Assembly: GCA_021324735.1 (NCBI GenBank)
Contig: JAJPIO010000005.1
Span: forward strand, 1 to 64,000
Origin: Bacteroidota bacterium
GTDB taxonomy: Bacteria > Bacteroidota > Ignavibacteria > Palsa-1295
Direction of reading: 5' to 3'
DNA: 64,000 nt
Each line of letters begins with the position of its first letter. Position 1 is the stretch's first letter. The notes under the pieces were generated by a model. The model was not told where the DNA came from. It ran no database searches and saw nothing but the letters and a program-made list of their open reading frames with translations. The position numbers and the translations under genes are program-made. Shown one piece after another: positions 24,779-31,695 of this stretch.

Positions 24779-26590
24779 ATGATGAAACTACACAAGAACC
24801 CCCTGAAATTCGCTCCAATCCTTCTTTCGCTGATAGTTCTTGCCATGGGAGGCTGCCATACGGCTGGTGGCCCGGCCAGTGGCCTCTCGACCAAAAATGA
24901 GGTCGTTTGGCACGTGCTCAGCGATATTGAGAGAATGAACCCTTATCTCTCGAATGACGAAGCAGCGACCTACGTGCAGGGATTGATTTGGGAAAATTTA
25001 ACCACTCAAAATCCACGCACCCTTGAATTTATTCCTAATCTCGCTTCACTGCCACAAGAAAGCCCGGATCATTTGACCTGGACTTACTCCTTGAACCGTG
25101 GTGCGTATTGGTCGGATGGTAAACCAGTAACCGCAGCAGACATTATCTTTTCGTATAAGACGGTCTCCAATCCGCTTATTATTAACGCGTCCTCGCTTCG
25201 CGGTTATTTTAATCCTGGTCTGGATAGTGCCTATTATCCAAATGGTGATACAACGAAAGTTGCATTGCATTTCCAGAAGTACCGCTTTGATCTTGCTTAC
25301 ATCATCAACTATGTTAAGATCCTTCCAAAACACATTTTTGATCCTAACAACCTGACAGATAAAATTTCGTGGAGTGATCTTCACAATCCCAATTCAAAAA
25401 ATCAAGCAATGGCTGATTTTGCCAATGCGTTTCAAGACGAGAAGATCGGTCGCGATCCCAAATATCTGATCGGCTCCGGCGCATATAAATTTATGGAATG
25501 GATCACTAACGATCGTATCATCGTCCAAAAAGACACGAATTATTGGGGTCGTAATCTTCCCTGGGGTGAGGCCTATCCTGACCGCATCATTTTTAAGACG
25601 ATCAAGGATCAGAACGCTGCCCTTACAGCCCTCAAAGCGAAAGATATTGATATTACGGAGAACCTGAATGCAAGCCAGTACCTGAACTCACTGGATACAG
25701 CGACGCTCAAAGGAGTTAAGAAGGATACCGTATACATGAATGCCTACGCGTTCCTTGCATGGAATAATTCTCGACCGCTCTTTAAGTCAAAGAACGTCCG
25801 AAAGGCTCTTACGATGTTGGTCAATCGCGACGAGATCATCCACAATGTAATGCATGATCTTGCGAAGAAGATCGAAGGACCGGTAATGCCTACACAGCCT
25901 AACTTTGATCCGAGCGTAAAACAACCCGGATATGATCCGGAGGCTGCAAAGAAATTGCTAGCAGAGGACGGCTGGACACCGGGTCCAGACGGTATTCTTC
26001 AGAAGATGATCAATGGCAAGATGACACCGTTTAAGTTCACCTTCCAAGTCAATAGTGGCAACGAGATGCGCAAGCAGATATTACTTGTTGTTGCAAACCA
26101 GCTTAAGAAAGCCGGAATCGACGCTGAGGTGTCCGCAATTGAATGGTCGGTTTTCCTTGAAAATCAAAAGACCCACAATTACGATGCGTGTTATAGCGCA
26201 TGGGTCGGTAATGCGGGTGTTGAAGAGAGCCTGCATCAACTCTGGCACTCCTCTCAGATTCCCAATAAAGGATCGAACTTCTATTGCTATAGTAATCCAG
26301 AAGCTGACAGGTTAATGGATGCTATTGAAACAGAGCCTGATAAGGCAAAACGCTTTGAGATGAGTCATCAGCTTCAACATATTATTGTTGAGGATCAGCC
26401 TGTCACTTACATGTCTTCTCCACCTTTCTTTTTGGGCTGGGTAGACCGCTTTGACAATTTTGAGCTCATTAATGGTCGCCCACCTTTTGTTGTACCGGAA
26501 TGGATCGTTCGTGGTTCTGGCGTGAAACGTCGCCCGGGAGCAGCGGTGATGAGTATGAACCCTGCCGAGCGAACAGAGCCAAAGCAATAA
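24779..26590 (+). CDS. Oligopeptide ABC transporter substrate-binding lipoprotein (SBP_bac_5)
   Basis: 603 residues from the ATG at 24779. The 21 codons of open frame upstream overlap the promoter region and are not used. Lipoprotein signal peptide with lipobox MGGC (FAPILLSLIVLAMGGC). Family motifs: TWTYSLNRGAYWSDGKPVTAADI, IGSGAYKFMEW, VRKALTMLVNRDEII and YDPEAAKKLLAEDGW. It would deliver peptides or related solutes to an inner-membrane permease, which is not encoded nearby, so it is an orphan binding protein here. A strong terminator follows at 26608-26640. Confidence 0.92.
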   Translation: MMKLHKNPLKFAPILLSLIVLAMGGCHTAGGPASGLSTKNEVVWHVLSDIERMNPYLSNDEAATYVQGLIWENLTTQNPRTLEFIPNLASLPQESPDHLTWTYSLNRGAYWSDGKPVTAADIIFSYKTVSNPLIINASSLRGYFNPGLDSAYYPNGDTTKVALHFQKYRFDLAYIINYVKILPKHIFDPNNLTDKISWSDLHNPNSKNQAMADFANAFQDEKIGRDPKYLIGSGAYKFMEWITNDRIIVQKDTNYWGRNLPWGEAYPDRIIFKTIKDQNAALTALKAKDIDITENLNASQYLNSLDTATLKGVKKDTVYMNAYAFLAWNNSRPLFKSKNVRKALTMLVNRDEIIHNVMHDLAKKIEGPVMPTQPNFDPSVKQPGYDPEAAKKLLAEDGWTPGPDGILQKMINGKMTPFKFTFQVNSGNEMRKQILLVVANQLKKAGIDAEVSAIEWSVFLENQKTHNYDACYSAWVGNAGVEESLHQLWHSSQIPNKGSNFYCYSNPEADRLMDAIETEPDKAKRFEMSHQLQHIIVEDQPVTYMSSPPFFLGWVDRFDNFELINGRPPFVVPEWIVRGSGVKRRPGAAVMSMNPAERTEPKQ

Positions 26591-26607
26591 AATTGTGCTA
26601 GTATTTC

Positions 26608-26640
26608 AAAGGGCTGCCAGAGGAGGGCAGCCCTTTTTTA
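26608..26640. terminator. Bidirectional rho-independent terminator
   Basis: Stem GGGCTGCC (26611-26618) / GGCAGCCC (26626-26633), flanked by AAA and followed by TTTTTTT. It lies 18 bases after the binding-protein stop and just beyond the stop of the minus-strand lipoprotein gene. Confidence 0.92.
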
Positions 26641-26648
26641 TTTTAAGG

Positions 26649-26855
26649 CTATTTCTCTTTTACCCATTTCGGTTTGCGAGCGTTCTTTGTGGTGTCGCCT
26701 AAAATATCGGCTGGTCCACGGAATGTGTGAATCGGTTTGCCCTGCATTTCTTGCACGGTCTTTGCTGTTCGAGCAGAATCAGTCGTTGGTTGCGGAATCG
26801 GTTGTTTCACGCATCCCACAATTGCGAGCATCCCTACAAACCACCATTTCATCAT
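26649..26855 (-). CDS. Small lipoprotein of unknown function
   Basis: 68 residues from the ATG at 26855 (a second ATG follows at once). MMKWWFVGMLAIVGC is a short lipoprotein signal with lipobox IVGC, then a polar tail (VKQPIPQPTTDSART) ending in a basic stretch. The longer open frame to 27131 is antisense to sixA and is not accepted. The start codon overlaps that of sixA head-to-head by two bases. No family recognised. Confidence 0.6.
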   Translation of the reverse strand: MMKWWFVGMLAIVGCVKQPIPQPTTDSARTAKTVQEMQGKPIHTFRGPADILGDTTKNARKPKWVKEK

Positions 26856-27348
26856 GATCTTATATCTTGTACGGCATGGCAACGCGGATACACCCGCAGA
26901 GCGCGATGACGATCGTGAGCTTTCGAAAAAAGGTATTAAGGTCACCACTGCAATGGCCGAGCTACTTCGTAAAGCAGAGTTCGATGTACCTGACGTGATC
27001 GTTACGAGCCCGCTACCACGAGCCGAGCAAACAGCGCGTATTATGGCCGAAGAGTTCGCACCCAAGGCAAAGTTCGAAGTGAACGAGGGACTTCGACCGG
27101 GGCGCGACCTCGAAAGTGCCATGTCGATCATCGCATCGAAAAAGGGAAGTGATACGGTGATGATCGTAGGTCACGATCCACTATTCTCACGGCTTGCCAG
27201 CGCCTTAGCAAGCGGCTCGGATTTTCCCGCCATCGAAATGCAAAAGAGTGCAGTTGCCATATATGAGCTTACACGGTTTGATGTCCCGAGGATGCGCGGA
27301 ATATTGAGAGCGTATTTACCGCCCAAGATCCTAAAGAACCAGGATTAA
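26854..27348 (+). CDS. sixA: Phosphohistidine phosphatase SixA-like
   Basis: 164 residues from the ATG at 26854. Histidine phosphatase superfamily: LVRHGNADTP with the catalytic RHG at the N terminus, the second conserved Arg in VTSPLPRAEQTA, and the catalytic His in MIVGHDPLFSRLAS. The family removes phosphate from phosphohistidine in Hpt domains. Its start overlaps that of the divergent lipoprotein gene (26853-26855), so the promoters must lie inside each other's coding regions. Its last codons (Asn-Gln-Asp-stop) are built from the head of a GGATT repeat. Confidence 0.88.
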   Translation: MILYLVRHGNADTPAERDDDRELSKKGIKVTTAMAELLRKAEFDVPDVIVTSPLPRAEQTARIMAEEFAPKAKFEVNEGLRPGRDLESAMSIIASKKGSDTVMIVGHDPLFSRLASALASGSDFPAIEMQKSAVAIYELTRFDVPRMRGILRAYLPPKILKNQD

Positions 27349-27379
27349 TAGGATTATAAGGATGAAGAGGATTGATTTT
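27338..27379 (+). repeat. GGATT 9-bp-period repeat, copy C
   Basis: AACCAGGATT head, units beginning at 27342, 27351, 27360 (GGATG) and 27369, exact period 9, ending GATTTTT. It overlaps the sixA stop codon, as copy B overlaps the rodA stop. Confidence 0.85.
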
Positions 27380-27865
27380 TAAAGATTAAAAAGTATTGGT
27401 ACTTTGTAGCCGTACCCTTCAGGTACGGCGAATGCGAAACACTCCGGTGAAAAAATGACAATTTTTGTCTGGCCGACATGATGCGCCACAATTTTACTAT
27501 ATCATCTGCATGTATAGAGATCCACTGAGGTAGCTCCTTAACTCAGACACTCTCTTGGTAAAGGGCGATGTGCGGAAAGCGGCGAGCACCACACAACCAT
27601 CCCAGCAATTCCCAAATTATGCATCCATTGTTCAGATCGTTGCCAGCACGCAGGAAAATACCGCGTTGATTATCCCTTTGCGATAACTCCTCGCCGAAAC
27701 TGAGCACCTGCACAATTCTGGAATTTCGGGAACTCGGTTTTTGCCGTTCATGAAATTAAAACGAAAAACAAAAACAAAATTCTATAACATTTCTTTCGCT
27801 AAGAAGGAGAATTATGAAAACAGAACTCAATTCTCTCTCGCGACCGCTTAAAATCGTTAGAGCGC
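27380..27865. other. Gene-free stretch between sixA and the porin
   Basis: No convincing gene. It holds one REP-like hairpin at 27409-27429 (GCCGTACC/GGTACGGC, loop CTTCA) preceded by TTGTA, as is the hairpin at 11897. An open frame at 27814-28179 mostly lies antisense to the porin and is not accepted. Confidence 0.6.
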
Positions 27866-27896
27866 AAAAAAGGGAGATGCTTTCGCATCTCCCTTT
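27866..27896 (-). terminator. Terminator of the porin gene
   Basis: Minus strand reads GGGAGATGC GAAA GCATCTCCC followed by TTTTTT; the GAAA tetraloop closes a 9-bp stem. About 70 bases after the porin stop. Confidence 0.9.
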
Positions 27897-27966
27897 AATA
27901 ACGTGGAGTACCCTTAGTTTAGAAACATCCTCGTTACTGGTTGGATATTCTCATCAAATCCACTTG

Positions 27967-29301
27967 TTAGAAACCGATCGCGGCCTCGATGACCTCGCCG
28001 GAGAACTTGCCTTCGTGACGAATATCGCCGTTCGGGAAGTCCTTATACTGCTGCGAAACGTATTCCGCTTTCATCATCACGTTGTTGGTGATGAACCAGC
28101 CGATCGAACCGACGATACGATTGATCGATACGTCGAGCGCTGCCGGGTTAAGAGCGGTCTTCGGAAGCTGCGCCGCTAAGTTGTTGTAACGGCCTGCTAC
28201 CCAGAATTCTTCGTTCGGACCGAAGCGATAAATAACGTCGGCCGAATATTGTGTCGCTTTACGGGTGGTCGATTCCGTGATCGTACGTCCCGACGCGGTT
28301 TCGAACATACCGAAGAATTCGAGGCCACCGAACTTGACGAACGGGTTGACCATGAACGCTGTCACTGCTTCACTGAATGATGGATTGAAGCGGCCCGAGA
28401 ACGGATTTGCCGTCGTTGTTGCGGCTGTATTCTCCATCACGTAGAAGTAGTGCGAGCCGGTGCGGTCGCCGCCAAAGAGCGTGTTGCTGCTCGTGCTGGA
28501 AACAGTGTAGATCGAGCCGGTCAGGCGGAAGCGGAAGTCTGGGGTGATCTGATTATCATAACCGAGTTTAGCTACGAATGCCGGATTATAGGTATTGACC
28601 GATCCCGTCGCGCTGTCGATCTTGCTTGCTGCTACGACCGTCGAATTGAGCATGCCGCTGGTTACGCCGACCGTTCCGAGGATGCCATTGTCGCCGTGAT
28701 AGAGCACTTCGCCGCCAACTTCGGTCGCGAAATCATCCATGATGTAATTTTCGACGAACGGATTGTACATCTCGTTGCCGCCATCGGTACGACGATAGTG
28801 AGCATCACCGTAGTCCGGCTCGAAATCACCGACCTTAATTGTGACGTTCTTCATCAGGTCATCGAGAGCATCCATGTGAAGGAATGGGAGCTTATCCATC
28901 TGAAGATAACCGCCCTTGACCCATGACTCATTGTGATGACGCGCCGAGAGGTAAACGGTTAAGTTAACGCGAATACCATCTGCCAACTGTCCATCAAGGA
29001 ACATGTTCGCTTCGGCAAGGTTGAAGCCACTGGTCAGCGGCATGAGATTGTAGGAGGTCGAATCGCTCTTAAGGACGCGAACCGGCGTATTGGAATGCGT
29101 CAGGAATTGGTAGTCCTGCGCGAATGCTCCACCAACGCGAAGCTTCATTCCTGTGTACGGCGTCGTGTCCTTCTTCGACGTTTCGAACGTATTGATGCCG
29201 GACTTGTCAATAGGCCGGTAATACTGCAACGCTGGGAACTGCGCGAAAGCGGTACCCGCCGCGAAGCACACCAGTAGTAGAACGCTCAAAAGGGATTTCA
29301 T
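27967..29301 (-). CDS. Outer-membrane porin-like beta-barrel protein
   Basis: 444 residues. Signal peptide 1-21 (SVLLLVCFAAGTAFAQ). The mature part has alternating polar/hydrophobic strands typical of a 16-stranded porin (LRVGGAFAQDYQFL, GIRVNLTVYLSARHH, FRFRLTGSIYTVS, EEFWVAGRYNNLA) and a C-terminal strand ending in Phe (EVIEAAIGF), the outer-membrane assembly signal. MKAEYVSQQYKDFP near the end recalls phosphate-selective porin-like proteins of Bacteroidota. Substrate not identifiable. It follows YceI on the same strand after 48 bases and may be co-transcribed. Confidence 0.75.
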   Translation of the reverse strand: MKSLLSVLLLVCFAAGTAFAQFPALQYYRPIDKSGINTFETSKKDTTPYTGMKLRVGGAFAQDYQFLTHSNTPVRVLKSDSTSYNLMPLTSGFNLAEANMFLDGQLADGIRVNLTVYLSARHHNESWVKGGYLQMDKLPFLHMDALDDLMKNVTIKVGDFEPDYGDAHYRRTDGGNEMYNPFVENYIMDDFATEVGGEVLYHGDNGILGTVGVTSGMLNSTVVAASKIDSATGSVNTYNPAFVAKLGYDNQITPDFRFRLTGSIYTVSSTSSNTLFGGDRTGSHYFYVMENTAATTTANPFSGRFNPSFSEAVTAFMVNPFVKFGGLEFFGMFETASGRTITESTTRKATQYSADVIYRFGPNEEFWVAGRYNNLAAQLPKTALNPAALDVSINRIVGSIGWFITNNVMMKAEYVSQQYKDFPNGDIRHEGKFSGEVIEAAIGF

Positions 29302-29349
29302 AGTAGTAATTGATTGGTGATAAATCCGTGTGTTAAAAAATTACCGATC

Positions 29350-30012
29350 TTATTTTACAAAGACCAGAGAATAGGTGAGTGTCAAAGCATCGCCGGTCTT
29401 CATCGCGCCAAGCATGAAGGACGGACGATCGACGTTGTAGTCGGACATTTTCAGTGCATAAGAGCCCTGGCAGGTTACCGTGCCATTACTTTGTACCTGA
29501 GCATTTACATCCATCGCGATCGGACGCGTTACGCCGGCTATCGTCAAATTACCATTTGCATGGATCACATACTTACCGCTGCCGCTGGGCGTTATTTTCG
29601 AGTTCGTCATCACGAACCGGATGTCTTTGTACTTATCGGCCTTGAGCGCTTCGTACGCGTTATCATTCAAGCCATCCTTTTCGCCTTTAAGGTTATGTAC
29701 CGGCAGAATGAACGTGAGCGCACTGACCGACTCGAGTTCGCCATTATCTGTAAGGTTGAATTGAGCGGTACCCTGTAATTGGTGGGCCGTCATTGTCCAG
29801 TTATGCAACGTAGAGGTGCCGAACAGATTGAGCGTGCCTGTAAAACGCATCGCGACCTGGCCGGTAGCGGAAAGTTTGTACATAGGCTCAGCCTTGTTCA
29901 CCGCATATAGCTGCTGACTATGGACTGTGGGAAGGATCGCAGTCCCCATTGCAAAAGCAAGTGCAAGCAATGGTAACACAATTGAAAGTTTACGTGAGCT
30001 AAGGAATCGCAT
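29350..30012 (-). CDS. YceI-family secreted protein
   Basis: 220 residues. Signal peptide at 1-32 (VLPLLALAFAMGTAI). YceI/lipocalin-like beta-barrel at about 50-220, with STLHNWTMTAHQ (shared with the family's S-x-H-xW region), LTFILPVHNLKGEKDGLNDNAYEALKADKYKDIRF (cited in part: LKADKYKDIRF) and LTIAGVTRPIAMDV. The family binds polyisoprenoid or other amphiphilic ligands in the periplasm. ATG start. Confidence 0.88.
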   Translation of the reverse strand: MRFLSSRKLSIVLPLLALAFAMGTAILPTVHSQQLYAVNKAEPMYKLSATGQVAMRFTGTLNLFGTSTLHNWTMTAHQLQGTAQFNLTDNGELESVSALTFILPVHNLKGEKDGLNDNAYEALKADKYKDIRFVMTNSKITPSGSGKYVIHANGNLTIAGVTRPIAMDVNAQVQSNGTVTCQGSYALKMSDYNVDRPSFMLGAMKTGDALTLTYSLVFVK

Positions 30013-31082
30013 TGTTAGTTATTGGATTTGTGAGATGATGGAAAGTCACGATCCATCGGATGCCAGCGCGCAAGCCAACTTCTGTTCCACCGCTATTCCA
30101 GCGCGATTCTACGCATTCGATCACAAGTCTTTGGAAGATTTCCTAACCGTTCTATATCTGATTTTTACACCGGAAATTTTTATGCATATATCTTCAATTA
30201 ATCTGTTAAATATTTTAAGAAGTGATCGTGAGGATGACAAATCCTTTATTATGTATAGGTAAGATTTTTAAGGATATTGTTCAGCAAACAAGTCGATCTT
30301 CTATTTCTTGATCGTGGATCATTGAGAGGGGCTAGAGAAAGATTGCTTTCAGTAAGGAATCGAGAGATTTGAAGGTGCGTAAAGTGGCTCTCAGTCCCGG
30401 TATATTTTTTTACATCGGGTTACTATTGAGGTAAGTTTTTTGGCGAAGAAAGGGCTTGATGAGAAGCCGCTGATAGAATTTACTACCACATTTACTTTGT
30501 GCGTGCAAAATTTCGAGCGTTAGAGAAGCTTCTTGTGTATACCATTCGTCGACAAAAAAAATTTGAAACGGCTTCTTCACTCTTCATCACACAGAAGCCT
30601 ATTCGTAAGCTTCTCTTACGACCACCTGTATTTTTTACGCACTGGTGTGCTTTCGTAAGACTGCTCTTATGCTGATTTACACGAGGCGAGCGGTGGAACA
30701 AAACTTGGCTGGTGTTAAGACCGGAACGGTATAGTAAGTGATAAAATACATTAGCGAACCATCATTCGCTGTTTGAGACCAACGAAGAAGCACGAAGACG
30801 ATGTGACGGGCGACCGCGTCACATCAAAGGAAAAATCGGGGGCAGCTACGCATCCATGGAAGCAGGCGTAGCGCCCCCGTTCTCGTAAATACCTGACAAT
30901 TAGAATAGTTTACTCCCGTGCTTCCACCGTTAACTCTTTCATCCTTTGAGGTAAGAATTCTTCCTCTCCCTTTGGTCTTAGCGCGAAGATATGCCTCGAA
31001 TACCTTCATTTTTCAAGCGTTTTTGAGCAAATCGGTTCGTGGCACATCGCTTCCTGTATCGTTTCTGCAAAAGGATACAGCA
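30013..31082. other. Long gene-poor region with two strong hairpins
   Basis: AT-rich, with no supported gene in 1.07 kb. Two perfect hairpins lie at 30801-30824 (ATGTGACG/CGTCACAT) and 30837-30879 (CGGGGGC-A-GCTACGC / GCGTAGC-GCCCCCG, 14-nt loop with CCATGG). Neither has a U-tract. They lie 200-280 bases before the receiver gene and could be part of its leader. Confidence 0.55.
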
Positions 31083-31613
31083 ATGGATTCTCATCAAGCC
31101 CTGGAGAGCTTTTATTTAGGTTCGGAGGAGGACTGGCCGATGGCACAAACGACCAGAGACATACGATCTTTTCGAAATCATAAGATACACGATCGGTCCG
31201 TAGAAAATCGTGACCATTCATACACATCCAAAGGTACACTTCTCATCCTGGAAGACTTCGACGCAATACGCGCTTACCTTTCCGAGCATTTTCGCTCGCA
31301 TGGTTACCAGGTGTATTCCGCTTCTGCGTTAGGAGATGCGCTGGCTGTTGCTCGTGAAGAAGATCCCGAGGTCGTTGCGATCGATTACGATCTCGGTACT
31401 GAAAATGCGTATCAAGCAATAGAACATCTACGGTCAGCGCTTCCGGGAAGCTATATCGTACTTATGGGTGGCCCGGGGACCCATGAGATCGAAGAACGCG
31501 CAAAACAGGCTGGCGCCTCACGAGTGCTCGGCAAAGCGTACCATCTCGCAGAATTAGATACCATCGTGAGCGAAGCGGGGACAAACGTCTACTCGATGGT
31601 CAGGCCTTCATAG
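31083..31613 (+). CDS. Receiver-domain response regulator without output domain
   Basis: 176 residues from the ATG at 31083; 55 codons of open frame before it look non-coding. Residues 1-50 are polar with no known motif. The receiver domain at about 52-165 has LILEDFD (acidic pocket), AIDYDLG with the phospho-acceptor Asp, VLMGGPG where the usual Ser/Thr switch is replaced by Gly, and VLGKAY with the conserved Lys. No DNA-binding output, so it would act through protein contacts; the missing switch residue suggests an atypical receiver. No partner kinase is adjacent. Confidence 0.75.
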   Translation: MDSHQALESFYLGSEEDWPMAQTTRDIRSFRNHKIHDRSVENRDHSYTSKGTLLILEDFDAIRAYLSEHFRSHGYQVYSASALGDALAVAREEDPEVVAIDYDLGTENAYQAIEHLRSALPGSYIVLMGGPGTHEIEERAKQAGASRVLGKAYHLAELDTIVSEAGTNVYSMVRPS

Positions 31614-31641
31614 CTCAACGTTAAGAGAATACTTCGATCGG

Positions 31642-31677
31642 CGAATTGTAGGTGAAGCGTTGCTTCACAACAATTCG
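31642..31677. terminator. Hairpin between convergent genes
   Basis: Nested stems CGAATTGT/ACAATTCG and TGAAGC/GCTTCA with loop GTT. It lies between the receiver gene and the convergent T9SS protein. There is only a short T-run (GTTTTA) after it, so termination is likely but not certain. Confidence 0.55.
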
Positions 31678-31695
31678 TCGGTCCGTTTTATGGTG

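Noticed and set aside
26856-27131. N-terminal extension of the minus-strand lipoprotein frame
   Set aside because: This part is antisense to sixA and Ser/Arg-rich as expected for a shadow frame; the lipoprotein signal begins at 26855.
27814-28179. 121-codon plus-strand frame over the end of the porin
   Set aside because: It spans the porin terminator and runs antisense to the porin; no homology signal.
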